A stretch of 64,000 nucleotides of DNA from Aporrectodea caliginosa (Eukaryota > Annelida > Clitellata > Crassiclitellata > Lumbricidae). Positions 1 to 17,474 of this stretch are shown piece after piece. Under the pieces are notes generated by a model that was not told the DNA's origin, ran no database searches, and saw only the letters and a program-made list of their open reading frames with translations. The stretch covers positions 268,501 through 332,500 of the forward strand of contig JACEVL010000145.1 in assembly GCA_020284085.1 (NCBI GenBank), written 5' to 3'. A program made the translations under genes and the position numbers. Each line of letters begins with the position of its first letter. Within the stretch, counting starts at the first letter, position 1.

Positions 1-439
1 CTGAACGACCAGACAGAAGAGTAGGCTTATTTTTTATTTGGTTCACTCTGTATTACTCTGTCTACGCTTGCTTCAAATTACTTCTCTTTGTGTTTAACAT
101 GGTATCAGGCTCGTTATGTTCACTCTATTTGATGGCGCATGTAATTTTTGACCACTCTGTAGTTTGAAACTGCATTTGACTTTTATAATTTGTACTGTAT
201 TTGAGAGGATTGCAGACTCAGTGATGAGCTAAATGATTTCATTGCTGAAAACAAATTTGCTACGTCGTCTGAAATTATGAACTAGGGCTACCGTCCCACA
301 GATAAAAAGACATCTTGCTATTTAGACAAGCAGTTTGTAATGATGCGAAATGTTTAGAAACTAGCATGACATACACATAGCATGTTTTTTTAAATTGTAA
401 TTAATTGTTATTACGGCACTTTGTATAGTATCGTCAGTT
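1..439. other. Unassigned sequence
   Basis: AT-rich, no supported gene or clear repeat. Confidence 0.5.
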
Positions 440-1740
440 TCAAGCCACTTCTGGGATAGGCCTATCTGTTTCACTGTAACTGTCAGCGCAAATGCTAAGA
501 GTTATATACTGTAGTAAGTATATTTTGAAACTGTTTTTAAAAGCACGAAGGCTGCTGGACCCCTGAATGGATGCAGGAAATTGTTCCAAACACGTGGACC
601 ACCGACCCAGACTCCCGTTGGCCCATTTTAGTTTTAGTTGCTGGCAATAATACGTCGGCGGACTTTGATGATCGCAACTGCAACCTATACGCAACCAGAT
701 AATAGTCTGCGAAGTAATTTGGTGCGCAGTTGTTCACACATTTAGCCTATACTCCAGAAGGCAAAGTTTGAACTGTATGCCCTTGCCTATTTTGAGCCAC
801 TGACGCTGATCTTGCATCGCAGCTGTAATGTGGTCGAACTTTGAAAATCGCGTGACCTGACGAGCAGCTAGCGCTGATGATAGCTTGAAGACTAACAATG
901 TTGCGTTGTGGCAAATGTGACATTGCAGAAATCGCTTCGGCTCAGGATTAAACTTTGCACGAGATGGCGAGTCACATCCTGTGTGAGGACCGAGAAATAG
1001 ACCTAAGCTGTTCCAGGATTGCGAAGCTGGTCCTGACAAGTCATGTGATTAGGGACCAAGGGCTGGAAGCGCTCCTGAGTAGGCTAGACTGTCTTGAAAG
1101 GACGCTATATAAAATTGCTGTAATAATAAATTAATAATAATAATCAAGAAATAGACCGAGATCGCGAACCTCGTTCTCGGCAGCATCTGTACCAATGACG
1201 AAAGGGATGCGACCTAAGGTGTCTACACCTCGTGAGGACGAGCACTAAAGGAATTCTGACTTCGGTAAATTGAGCTGCAATCGATTTAATTTCATCCAGT
1301 CGATGTCCCTAATGCAGCTCATTGAGACGTACAGTCGATGCTGGATGTCGATGAAATCAGGCCATAGAGATGATATGTGAGTCATCCACGTAGTGAACCA
1401 TGCAGACCAGACCATACTTGATTATTAGGGTTTAGGATGTCGGCAGTGTAAAAGAGGAAAAGAATTGGTCCCAGAATTGAGCTTTGAAAAACGCACAGAT
1501 AAGGATAGTCGGTGTGGAAGAGGAGTTGGCATGGCAGACGGATTGCTGCGTGTCAGTCAGTTAGGACGTCATCCACTCCAGTGCAGTGGATGTCATGCCA
1601 AAAGATAGATGTAGTCGCTGGAGGAGAGTGTCGTGGTCAACTGCGTCGAATGCGGCAGACAGATCCAGTAGAGAAAGGAGAGAGAAATTTCAGTGTCGAT
1701 CGCCAGAAGAATGTCTGTCAGAATTGGTATTATTGTAATT
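440..1740 (-). mobile_element. Decayed LINE (RT and C-terminus)
   Basis: On the minus strand translated pieces include [17 protein letters not shown] (about 1660), VHYVDDSHIIS (about 1390, RT YxDD) and a C-terminal GPRVWNNFL / SSSLRAFKNSFKIYLLQY (about 530-620). Stops and shifts are many. A plus-strand retroelement 3' end (GCTATATAAAATTGCTG plus (TAA)n, about 1090-1145) is inserted in it. Confidence 0.65.
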
Positions 1741-2173
1741 GGAAAAATTATAATGCACTACTTCAAGGCTAATTAACCAAAGACGCCCCTAGTCCGAAGT
1801 CCCATAACTAGTGGGAAATATCATATTGCGGTGTCTGCGAGAATATCTTCCATAACCGTCTAAGTAGTTTGGAAGGCACGGTAGACCGACTGCCCGCCTA
1901 CCTGGAAACAACGGAACAATTATATGTTTACTAGTTTGCTAACAAACTATTCTTTCTGGACAAATCGTCTGGTGCTCCCTCTTTCCTTCCTTTCCCTCAG
2001 CTCTGCCATCCCCACCTCTCTCGTCAACTACGGGCCTTGAAGGCAATGCTCCAATGTTCTCATATTATTAGCCAGATAGCGACACAGCAGGACCACGTAC
2101 ATGCATGCGTCAATTTGTAAGTGTATTTATTATAGAGGTAATTTAATCAATTTGAAACTATTTGTGATTTCAG

Positions 2174-7229
<5,056 letters not shown>

Positions 7230-7718
7230 GTAAACGAGACAGAGATCGATGAATTAGTATATTATCTCAATTTGAATTGAATTGAATTTGTTTATTGCCC
7301 AGAACAGATTTTAGGTTATAATAACTAAACAGCAAGTACGTTGCAATATGAGCAAAGCAAAGCTAATAGCATATAATAAACTTAATCCTCTTTCTTGATT
7401 ATTATTCATTTTATGCTACTTAATTAGAACTGAAATATCAGTAATAATAGCAATAACAATAACAGCAGTACAACACCACAATACTACCAATATCAACAAT
7501 GACTTAGTAATAAAAATTAATAATAATTATAGGTCTGGTAAGTAATACCAACTTACTAAATGCAGCGTAGCGTATAGTTAAAGACGGGTGAGCAGATACA
7601 ATCAGCAGATATAATTCAATCTAACTTTATCTGGAAACTTCCTTAGCACCGTTATTGTAGGACAGAAGGCATCAATCTTTGCCTGAGGTATACATGATCC
7701 CTCCGGATTAAAAAAAAT

Positions 7719-8459
7719 GGTCATACGACATATGAACGGGCGTCAAAAGAACGGACGACATTTGAACGGCGACAGTAGAACGGTGTATACATGACCGGTG
7801 CGACTATTGAACGGGCGACAGTTGAACGGGTAACAGATGACGGTGAACAATTTATCCAGAAAATGAATATAGTTTAAAAGCAATTTAAAAGCAATTGAAC
7901 ATGCGCTGTCTTGTCTACGCTCTCTGTTTAGTTATGGGACAAATAGGCAATTGAACGTAAATACAATAAAATTTCTGCTCTGCCGTAGGTGGCGACTGCG
8001 CGTTTAACTCGTTCGTTCAGTTCTTGGTATTTCTTGTTGCTTGGCCGAATCATTCCGGTAGTTCCTTGCAAAAAGTTAGTCTTTTGCATTTGCATGTCTT
8101 TCTTGAGACCTGTCATGAACGTCCATACGGTTACCTTTGGTGCTAGATCCATACACTAACGCCATGCTCTAAAATTCGAAATTATTTAGCCAAATCTAGT
8201 CCAACGTCCCGCTAAAATTCACTAAAAGAACTCCCGCTCAACATTAGGTGTGGCCTATACGCCTATGCCCTTAAGTAGTATACAAGGAGTACACAATGCA
8301 GAGTATACAACTTAATTGTCCATGAGTCGTAAGCTTAATACGAAGTCGCCGTTCAATTGACCGTCGTTAAAATGTCTGCCCGTTCTACTGTCTCCCGTTA
8401 AAGTGTCGCCGTTCAAGTGTCGTCCGTTCAATTGACCGCCGATCAAATGTCCGTAGACC
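7719..8459 (-). mobile_element. MULE/NOF-like foldback element with 9 bp target duplication
   Basis: Inverted arrays at 7719-7850 and 8345-8459 use words such as GACATTTGAACGGCGAC and GTCGCCGTTCAA. The tips read GGTCATACGACATATGA and GGTCTACGGACATTTGA. The 9 bp AAAAAAAAT is duplicated at 7710-7718 and 8460-8468. The interior encodes a MULE C-terminal fragment on the minus strand. The A-run makes the duplication less certain than a complex word would. Confidence 0.82.
7928..8152 (-). CDS. MULE transposase C-terminal fragment
   Basis: 74 codons: VWTFMTGLKKDMQMQKTNFL, then NKKYQELNERVKRAV, then LLYLRSIAYL. The pattern W-x-F-x-x-x-L-K-K followed by K-Y-x-x-L-N-E-R and a final L-x-Y-L-R-x-I-A parallels the fragment at 34265-34648. 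Only the extreme C-terminus remains. It lies between the foldback arms, so both elements lost the catalytic core but kept the same end of the gene. Confidence 0.6.
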   Translation of the reverse strand: MDLAPKVTVWTFMTGLKKDMQMQKTNFLQGTTGMIRPSNKKYQELNERVKRAVATYGRAEILLYLRSIAYLSHN

Positions 8460-8469
8460 AAAAAAAATT

Positions 8470-8690
8470 AGGGTTAGCATTTTCACGTTCTCATGTTTTT
8501 CGATTTTGTACTTTTTATTTTTATCTTTTTTATGAAAATAACGATTAATTTTCGTTAGTGTTATTTTCGTAATAGTTATAGTTAACGATAGTTTTAATTA
8601 CAGTTTTAGTTATCGTTTTATAGTTATTATTTTATTTTCGTTAACGAACATTTTCGTTACCGTTATCGTTAACGAAAATCACACCGGCTT
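8470..8690. repeat. CGTTAACGAAAA-type AT-rich repeat
   Basis: Repeated TTTTCGTTA, GTTAACGA and TAGTTAT words, ending TTATCGTTAACGAAAATC. It looks like the terminal array of a MITE whose other end I cannot place. Confidence 0.4.
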
Positions 8691-8699
8691 AGCTTCACC

Positions 8700-10260
8700 T
8701 TATGTAATAATCTTTGTGTTGAATACAATATGCACAGAATTGGTGCAAATCGAGACGAAAGGAAAGCGTAGAGAAGTTCATGAGTCGCAACCTTCATGCA
8801 ATCGAAGAAATACGGTAACTTTGATCTTAAATTATGCTGTCAGTTCACTTCTGTAGCGCCAGTTGTTATGTGAAGGTTGTTACTGCAGTTATGACTTTAA
8901 ATTTATATTACGCCACTTGAAGAGAAATTAGCAAGAGGCGCTACATGTAAATGCGCTAGCCTAAACGATGTGTAGTGGCATCAAGTACAGAAAGTTTTAC
9001 CACTTAGCAAGCAGTGATAAGATACACGTAGCTAAAAAAATCACCAATGGTAGGCTCCTGCACACACATAGAGCCAACTAACAGATTCCCATCCAGACAT
9101 GACAGATTACCTCATGTTAAGAGTTTCTTGACCTTGTTGCGAAACTACCATCAATTGTTGTCTTTGGCATCATGATAACGATTTGCTATTGAGAAGCCAA
9201 AACCAGAAACTGGGGAAAGATGGAGTATCTCTCTTGATCGAATTTCAATACTAATCATCAGCTTTTCTAACTTCTGTATTTGTATTCATTCGTCTGATTT
9301 CCATCGTTACAATCTAGTTTGCCAAATTTATTTGTCATGGCTGATCAGATGTTTGTCGGTACTCCTCTATACATGCGAGGCCATAAAAGGGAAGCTGGAC
9401 AGCTATGGCATGTGGTGTTTGAGGTGGAGCCTCCAGATTCCGTACTCATATCAGGTCGACAACTTCACTATCAATCGTAGAACTGCGTAGAACCTAGGCC
9501 CCTACTTCTAATACAAAGTATCTCCCTGTATCCGCTCTTGGTCCATCTGGTTCTAAGTATGCATGTATGTACCTGAACACTTATATAGCGCATTTACAAG
9601 CCTCACATAAACACTGTAACAATGCTAACTAGCAGGTCTAAAAATAAGCAGCTGAACTGTAGATAAACTAAGCTGTTTGCAACAGTCGTAGTAACCTTCA
9701 AGATAGACCTGTTTGTCTATGTATGTTCGGCAGTGTTAAAGGGACTATCTCACAAACGGAAGACTTTGGCACCACTTTCCGCTGCCCAACGGAGTCACCA
9801 ATGAATCCGGTAATGAAGTGCAAAGTCTGGTAGCACAGCGGTTTGTGGATCTACAAATCGGCCGACTTAGCCTGCGATTGGCTGAATGACCAACTGAAAG
9901 AAACTCGGTCTTCTATGAATTTCTCATCTGCATAATTACGAAGCGTTCTTAGATTATTTTTAATTGATCGGCTTTCGTTTATTTTTCATTTACCGTAACT
10001 GATTTAATTAATCGTCTTCGAGCGGACAATCTGGTGTGTTTTCGGCTTTGTCTTATGGATTTACTTAATTAATATCAACCAACTGTTGGGTCTTGTCGTA
10101 TCATTAGGCTATAAGCTTACTAATCTAATCCTAATCTATTTTAACCTAAAACCCAATCGAATCTTATCTAGATACTTCTATAGCGCCCTACTATGGCACA
10201 AAAGACGCCAATCGATCTTGTCTTCGAAGTAACCTCATAGATCATGTCAACAAACTATTA
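8700..10260. other. Unassigned sequence, possible last M13 intron or intergenic
   Basis: No convincing exon; in particular I did not find the M13 C-terminal exon. A minus-strand LINE-type tail (TTATATAGCGC at about 9580) is the only repeat mark. Confidence 0.4.
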
Positions 10261-10261
10261 C

Positions 10262-10425
10262 CACATGCGCTGTGGGACACGGTGGCCGCTTAGTTAGAGC
10301 ACTCGCCTTGTAACGGGTTCGTGCATTCTCTGAGACGGTTACTTCATCCACAATTACTCAGCGCCATCGATTGATGCTTGGCCATTAGATAATGGCGCTT
10401 AATAAATGCGCAATAATAGTAAAGG
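10262..10425 (+). mobile_element. tRNA-derived SINE (degenerate)
   Basis: GGTGGCCGCTTAGTTAGAGC (A-box like), a weak GGGTTCGTGC (B-box like), and a LINE-like 3' end TGGCGCTTAATAAATGC. Too degenerate for a functional tRNA. Confidence 0.5.
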
Positions 10426-10500
10426 CAACAGTGCCCTTGTTGATGGTTGTCAAAGTTCTTAAGGCGGTCTTATACCCAACCATATCCGACTGCCAAATCA

Positions 10501-12229
10501 GGGGCCGTCCATAAAGTACGTCACGCTATTTTTGACCATTTTACCCCCTCCCCCTGTCACAAACTGTCACAAAACTCGGACCCCCCCCTAAAGTACGTCA
10601 CACTTTCGAACAGTGATTAAATAATAAAAAGGAAACAAAACAATTTGACTAAAAAAGACTAGATTCACAAATTATGTGATAAACTCTTGTGCTATACTGA
10701 ATCTGTTTATTATGGGCCTGTGAATTATGTTTAATTCAAAAATAAACTTTTATCCCGGCCAGGCCGGGTTTTAGACACGCTGGCCGGGCCGGGTCGGATT
10801 TTAGGTAGTACTATTAAAAGAACCGCTAGTGGATATTAAAGTAAAAACGCGTACCCCTGGGGGTACGCCAGGTGTCGCAAAGGGGTACGCGAAAACTTTC
10901 AAAAAATTAAAATTTTCGATAAGTTTATGGACTTCATGTCTTTCTTTCTTTCATTAGCTATTCTACTTCCACCGTTCGCTTATTTTTCTGTACATTTCTG
11001 TGAGTTTATGCCATCGGACGTAGTGCTGCCGGATGATTTTTCACTCCAGGAAAGATACCAGTTTGTTGAACAATCATGTTATGGTGGATTGAAGAACGAA
11101 TTCAAGAAAGACATTATATGTGATTTTTTTGGCTGAAACGAAGAGCTGAATATGGATTAATTTCTGACTGAGCTTTAACATTTTTGATTCCTTTCAGCCC
11201 GTCATATCTGTGTGAAACAGATTTTTCAGCTATGCTTGCGATCAAAAACAAATACAGAACAAATTTAGCTTGAACTCGAACCAGAGTTGCTGAAATTGAC
11301 AAATATTAAACAAGATATTGAAAATCTGTGCTTGTCAAAACAAGCCCACTGCTCACATTAACACTTTCTGACAGTGATTTTAATTTTCCTTTTTGTTGAT
11401 ATGACTACATTCTTAAGTTAAAATTATATTACTTTAGAAATTTCCTACCTATGACTAATACCCGGTTTTCACCAATGATTGAAAGGAGTTGTTAATTGCA
11501 AAGCGACTTCACGCTCGCATGTTGTTTTTGATCTGACCTTGTTGGGGGTACGCCAAAATTCATTTTTTTTACCTGGGGGTACAATAAAAATAAAGTTTGA
11601 AAACCGCTGCGCTAGTGGATATTAAAGTAAAAAAGCGTGGTCTAATTTCGATTTAACATACGATGACATATGAATTTAAGTGGGTATTTATTAGATAATA
11701 CAATGGCTTGGTATCATAAAATATTTTAAAGAATGACATAATATAATTGTTTATAAGTTCATGATAATAATGATTAAATTATTATAAATATTACCTCTGA
11801 ATCCTCAAAATTTTGTATTATAATAATTACTATATATGTAAAATTTAAATTCAGAATTTATCGCTCAGTGACATAATTATGCAGCGGACAACATAGAAAT
11901 AATAATACTTCCGAAAGCAAGGCTAATACATAAACAAGGCTTCGCAACAGCATTATTACTAGCGCTCCTAGCGAGAGGAATCGTGAAAAACACATTCAGG
12001 AGATATGCATCTCATGCTATTTTAACATAAAACTAATTAAAATGTTTCAGAAAATTTTGGAAAATTATTTTTAAAGCTATGAAATTCTACTAAAAATAAA
12101 AAATAAATTATAAATAAAATTTTAAAAATGTGTGACGTCACACATGGCCTGACCCCCCCTGTCACAAACTGTCACACTTTCTTAAACCCCCGCCCCCCGT
12201 GGAGAGTGACGTACTTTATGGACGGCCCC
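10501..12229 (-). mobile_element. PIF/Harbinger-like element, long copy
   Basis: Ends GGGGCCGTCCATAAAGTACG in inverted orientation, with the 3 bp TCA on both sides. The subterminal parts (CTGTCACAAACTGTCACA; the AACATAGAAATAATAATACT block) match the short copy at 17015-17474 in opposite orientation. The extra interior (about 10604-11887) holds a hAT remnant. The superfamily is inferred only from the 3 bp T-N-A duplication. Confidence 0.75.
10824..11633 (+). mobile_element. hAT remnant nested in the PIF/Harbinger-like element
   Basis: The right end reads GTTTGAAAACCGCTG (hAT-type CAGCGGTTTTCAAAC tip inverted). GTACCCC-rich words lie near both ends. A frame at about 11170-11300 reads LTFLIPF-type sequence, then YLCETDFSAMLAIKNKYRTN, matching ZBED5/FAM200-like hAT C-termini with stops. 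The 24 bp word beginning CGCTAGTGGATATTAAAG is repeated directly at 10824 and 11610; the left tip itself is missing. Confidence 0.65.
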
Positions 12230-12476
12230 TCAGTTCAGATCGGATCATAGCCTACTATATGTAAAATATCCATATTAGACTCTGAAAATACACAACAGTA
12301 AGTAAAGGGTGATATATCGTGAACCCGGTAGTGGGTGAGACGTAATGAGTAAGTGTGTAATCTAATTGGAATTTATATGGCGCCTACTCACTATTTCTCA
12401 TTGGCTCTTCACCTAGCGACTGACTAGCAACGCTTCCAAGTTGCAATTTTGTGTGAGATTTGCGCGCTAAAATGTT

Positions 12477-12821
<345 letters not shown>

Positions 12822-13792
12822 GGGTGGTCCGGGGAAATATGGACACCTTAAGAATTTTTCATCATTTGAGCAGTCCATACACATGTACAAAAGATATTAT
12901 GGTATAATGTGAAGCAGAATTGCTATATCTTTTCATAGGACAACTGCATTTTGTGATATTCTCAAATGTTATTGGTTGAGAACAAAAAGAAATATTTTAT
13001 AAAGTGTCCATATAACCCCAGGGTGTGGGGCAATACGGACACAGTATGTCCATTTTACCCCATATATTATGTCCATAACAATCTCGTTATTATAGGCTAG
13101 CTAGTATCAATCGTTTGAAAAGCAGAGGGATTAAATTTTGCACAGCAAGGTAACAGTTTAGGCATATAACAAACATATTTGCCTAGTTTATACAGGAAAA
13201 CCTTACTAGAATTACTATGGAGAGGAAATTATTCCAAAGGACAAGTTCACTTTAGAAATGTAAATTTCACAAGTAAATTGCAAATGCGAAAGCCAAGCCA
13301 TAGCAAAAGATAAACATAAAAACTCATTACAATCAGTAGGCCCTACCTAATCACTGTCATTGTGAATCTCACAGAAATGTATGTTGATCATCATCAGCTC
13401 CTGCACAACTGTTGTGTGCCCAGAGATTGCATTACTGGCACGAAATCCAACTCTCAGCAGAAGCTGCAAATAAGAGAGCACAATAGAGATCTGTGTCATC
13501 TTCTTCATCTTCTTCAATTTCAGATAGTTTTCTTTTTCTTGTTATCTTTTTCTCAATTTTCCTTTCGACTATTTTCTTTCCTGTTTTCTTTTCTATGTTC
13601 TTTCCATTTTTCTCTTCATTTCTCTTTCATTAACCTTCCTCATTTTCTTTTCCATAATTTTCCTGCTTTCTTTTCCTTGTTCTTTCCGGGTCCTTTTGAA
13701 GTAGTTATCTTCTTTTTATTCCCTTCTAACATGGTTTTAGATTGTGCTATGAGAAACAGTTAACTTTTTCTCCTACTTCCATGACGAATCAC

Positions 13793-14118
13793 TTAAGTTA
13801 TTTTTGCATTAGGAATGTCTGAAAATGATGTTTTCGGCATTTCTGTATGTGCAGCTGTTGATGGAACAAGATCATCGTTGACCTGATAGGACTGCTGGAC
13901 TGCTGAGTCGGCTGATATTCCACCTCTTGTTGAGGCTTTAAAATTGTTGGATGACCCAAAACTGTCTTCATAGAACATACACATCTTTTAAATTTCAGTT
14001 TCCTTCGTAAGGAAGTACGAGGAACATTATAATCTTTGGTAGCTTTCTTTAACGACATTCCACCTTCAACGGTAGCGACAGCAATACCTGCATCTTCTTC
14101 TGACCATTGTGCTCGCAA
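13793..14118 (-). pseudogene. Pogo-type transposase N-terminus (HTH_psq) remnant
   Basis: MRAQWSEEDAGIAVATVEGG followed by MSLKKATKDYNVPRTSLRRKLK is a good psq/CENP-B-like DNA-binding helix-turn-helix. Soon after comes VLGHPTILKPQQE, a typical next step in pogo transposases (L-G-x-P-T-x-L). The rest does not continue as a transposase; the DDE part is missing. Parts seem to lie in two overlapping frames, so at least one frameshift is likely. Confidence 0.65.
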
Positions 14119-14359
14119 ATTCTTTGTATTGTATTGTACAGTCTAACCATTTCTCTATATAAAAAAACCTTGTTACTATAGGGCTATAGGCACAAGTTTG
14201 GGCGGTAGGCCTAATAATACAAATGAAATAGGGCTATTCCTAACACTTAGGTAATCATATCGGGGCAATATGGACATTGCACAGTGTTATATGGACACTG
14301 GCCATATTACCCAGACTAGTAGTGACCATATAGCCCCAATTGAGTAGCAGTAACAATTT

Positions 14360-14705
14360 TGTAACAATTTTGAAATGTGGATTTGGAGAAGGATGGAGAA
14401 GGTGAGCTGGACGGAGCATATATCGAATGAGGAGGTCCTACAAATGGTTGATGAAAAGCGATCGCTAATAACAACAATAAGAGGAAGACAGAAGAACTGG
14501 GTGGGGCACGTATTAAGAGGAGACTCCCTCCTGAAAGAAATCATAGAAGGGAGAATGGAAGGGAAAAGAGGGAGAGGAAGACCGAGGCAGATGATGCTGG
14601 GATGGATGACCGACGGATACAGCGAACTAAAGGAAAAAGCACAGCACAGAGAAGAGTGGCGTCATTGGAAGTTGGAACCTGCCGAAGGGCAGAGAACTTA
14701 AAGAA
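14360..14705 (+). mobile_element. LINE 3' ORF fragment (nested)
   Basis: [20 protein letters not shown] followed by [20 protein letters not shown], then [20 protein letters not shown] is the familiar C-terminal end of non-LTR retrotransposon reverse transcriptases. It is 5'-truncated and ends with AAAGAAAAAGAAG. It sits between the psq fragment and the right end of the pogo-like element. Confidence 0.75.
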
Positions 14706-15065
14706 AAAGAAGAACAATTTTGTGAAAATGGCGTTGTACCATGTGCAACGCAATTAATAAAAGCAACGTTTCGAAGGCCAGATGCAATAACAAATCAATG
14801 GAATTTTTATGAAAATTTCATCCAACTAATCATTGTGAAAAAATAGTAAGTTATACTCACCATACCCTTTACGAAAATATGTCAAATATTGAAAAAATTC
14901 GATGAAAATTCTAAACTCAACAAGCAATCTTTTCATTATGATTACGAAATTCACCGGAAACAGCATAAGTATGACACTGCACTAGAATTACCATAGACTT
15001 GATATTTAGCTAGAATGACGGGGTGACCATAAAACCCGGAGTGACCATATTACCCCGGGCGACCC

Positions 15066-15122
15066 TACTACTACCACCACCACCACCACCACCACCACCA
15101 CCACCACCACCACCACTTCTAC
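15066..15122. repeat. (CAC)n microsatellite, continuation of the broken (ACT)n tract
   Basis: TACTACTACCACCACC directly at the right TA duplication of the pogo-like element. Confidence 0.9.
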
Positions 15123-15124
15123 TA

Positions 15125-15890
15125 CTAGTAGTGCGACGAATCCGCAGCTATTACTAGACCTACAAGTTGTACTTGTACTACTAAGTCTACTGAAATAATC
15201 GATTGAGTGAAAATGTCTCCACCACGAATTTCTGAACACTTTTCACAATGCATTTGCAATCGACAGTATATTGTGCTTAAATTCACCATGTGACATGCAG
15301 ATAACATGTCCAGACAAAATTAGCACAGGCCGACGTCACGCCATCCTGCAAACTGTGCCGACCAATCAGAGCGCAGCTCCCTACGCGCAACCAAACATGT
15401 CAACAACCCGATGACTCGTCGACATAAAGTCGTAAAAAACCCGATACCAACGTGCACTTAAAACTCATTACGTTCACAATCATTGTGGTCATCATCAATA
15501 CCATCAATGTCAACATCAATATAAATATCATCATCATCATCATAATCATCATCAATCTTGTAATGGACCATTGTATATCAACATCAAACTTAAATAGACG
15601 TGATATATTGTTCTGTAGCCTACTTTAAGCAATGCTAAGTTAGATGTAGCCTGTAGGTAGGTCTGAGTGCAATATAATTGCCAGAATCTGCAGGCCTATA
15701 TATACAGCATCATAGAGCTAAAACATTACAGAAAGCCAGCTCAAAACCTGAAAAGAGAAGATGACCCACTGTAGTCTATTTTTGTAGCAATGTTTCTTAA
15801 ATGCGGCAGAGACCCAGCATATGTTGCTCCAGTCAACCGTTAAACACAGAAGACTTTAAACGTCTTGCGAGTGTTATGCTCGTTCGAATG
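15125..15890. other. Unassigned sequence
   Basis: A short CATCATCATAATCATC stretch near 15520 and nothing coding. Confidence 0.4.
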
Positions 15891-15894
15891 GGGG

Positions 15895-16125
15895 GGGGGC
15901 CATGGCGCATTGGATAACATCTGGCACAAAGACCGAGAGGTACCGAGTTCGAGCCCCCGTTGGGCGGATATGCTTTGTAGGCTGCTATTAGCGCCGTTGT
16001 ATTGCAGGCTGTCTGTTCTGTTAGTAGTTAAGATTTAGATTGCATAACATGTAAATGTACAGCGCAGTGCGTTTGTCAGGCGCTTATTAAAGAAAATATA
16101 TTATTATTATACTATTATTATTATT
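15895..16125 (+). mobile_element. tRNA-derived SINE with LINE-like 3' end
   Basis: TGGCGCATTGGATAAC (A box), GAGTTCGAGCCC (B box), a body with GTAGGCTGCTATTAGC, ending CAGGCGCTTATTAAAGAAAA and TTATTATT. A 5'-truncated second copy at 44355-44500 shares the body and end. Confidence 0.72.
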
Positions 16126-16129
16126 CTAG

Positions 16130-17014
16130 CAGTTTAACGACATCTTATGGCATGAAAACATCCGCAAGAATCATGCCTGTCGAAAGGAAAATCCACCACA
16201 TTATACTTTTGCTGAAAAGCCTCCAGCACTGGCTGCCAATGCGCTGGGTATGGTCGTTTTTGGACAAATCCAGGGAGTCGAGAGTAAAGAGGGGTTACCC
16301 GGTATACTTCTTCCTGTAGTTGTTTTGCAACTAGGCCCTACTGTGCTAGAATAGTTACAAGAAAAGGAAATGAATGTTTTGCCTGTTGCGCTTCGGGATC
16401 CTGGCGATGAGCAGAGACGAGTAGAGGAGATGCGTTGCCCGATGTGCAGACCTGCACGGGAAGGACTAAGTTCTAAGTTACCTTATTTTAAGCTTCAAAA
16501 ATCAACTTATAAAGCAATTGTCGCCAGTAGGAAATGAATTGTTCAGCACTCTTATAATACTGCACAATTTTAAATGCGTTTTCCGAACCCAAACTATTGC
16601 GTCATAAGGGATTGGAGTTGTTACTCGTTGTTCCATCAAAGTACAATATATCTGTTTAGGTTCGTCTACTGTTCATGATGTTTAGACTGTATTATCGGAC
16701 GCATACGAATGCAGAACCATAGAAGCAAAATTAAACTTAGGCCTAAACCAAACCAGAATTAATTCATACAAGAGTTCATGAGGTTAGGGGTCCACTCGGG
16801 TGAGAAATATTTCGACCTTTCACTATGTTGTGGCAGTTCAATGCGGATCTATCTTCCGCCCTCAGCTGTTCATGGATGCTATATTTCTAAGAGTCGTCAC
16901 TCGTTAACTATGACAAATAGCGCCTAACGATCGAAGATACTTTATTTTCAAAGACATTTAAACTTTAACAGCATCGTTACGATATCATTAGCATTGATTA
17001 TGTGTGTAAGCTTA
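16130..17014. other. Unassigned sequence with one open stretch
   Basis: 16132-16290 is open after a possible acceptor (TTCTAG), reading HENIRKNHACRKENPPHYTF and EKPPALAANALGMVVFG. I could not match it to the M13 C-terminus or any family. Confidence 0.3.
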
Positions 17015-17474
17015 GGGGCCGTCCATAAAGTACGTCACGCTCCAGGGGGAGGGGGGGTTTAAGAAAGTGTGACAGTTTGTGACAGGGGAGGGGGGTCAGG
17101 CCATGTGTGACGTCACACATTTATTTTTTATATTTTATTTATAATTTATTTCTTATTTTTTAGTAGAATTTCATAGCTTTAAAAATAATTTTAAAAAATT
17201 TTCTGAAACATTTTAATTAGTTTTATGTCAAAATAGCATGAAATGCATATCTCCTGAATGTGTTTTTTACGATTCCTCTCGCTAGGAGCGCTAGTAATAA
17301 TGCTGTTGCGAAGCCTTGTTGATGTATTAGCCTTGCTTTCGGAAGTATTATTATTTCTATGTTGAAAGTGTGACGTACTTTTAGGGGGGTCCGAGTTTTG
17401 TGACAGTTTGTGACAGGGGGGGAGTGGGGGGTAAAATGGTCAAAAATAGCGTGACGTACTTTATGGACGGCCCC
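17015..17474 (+). mobile_element. PIF/Harbinger-like MITE, short copy
   Basis: 460 bp with GGGGCCGTCCATAAAGTACG ends and TTA duplicated on both sides. It equals the long copy minus about 1.28 kb of interior, so it is an internal-deletion derivative, or the long copy gained the interior. Confidence 0.8.

Larger units (their letters stand above)
12822..15065 (-). mobile_element. Pogo-like DNA transposon inserted in an (ACT)n microsatellite
   Basis: Imperfect inverted ends GGGTGGTCCGGGGAAATATG and GGGTCGCCCGGGGTAATATG are flanked by TA. Left of it is an (ACT)n tract and right of it the tract resumes (TACTACTACCACCACC). The interior repeats the tip motif (GGGGCAATATGGACA at about 14263, and similar words at about 13020-13070 and 14315), and encodes a psq-type helix-turn-helix fragment. 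A plus-strand LINE end at 14375-14702 is nested in it. Confidence 0.78.

Noticed and set aside
13362..13763. 133-codon plus-strand ORF inside the pogo-like element
   Set aside because: Phe/Ser-rich translation of a pyrimidine-rich stretch; no family features.
14287..14753. Minus-strand ORFs opposite the LINE fragment
   Set aside because: Shadows of the plus-strand LINE C-terminus.
16132..16290. Possible M13 C-terminal exon
   Set aside because: Open after an acceptor-like TTCTAG, but it lacks the expected C-G-x-x-x and CxxW features and ends without a match.
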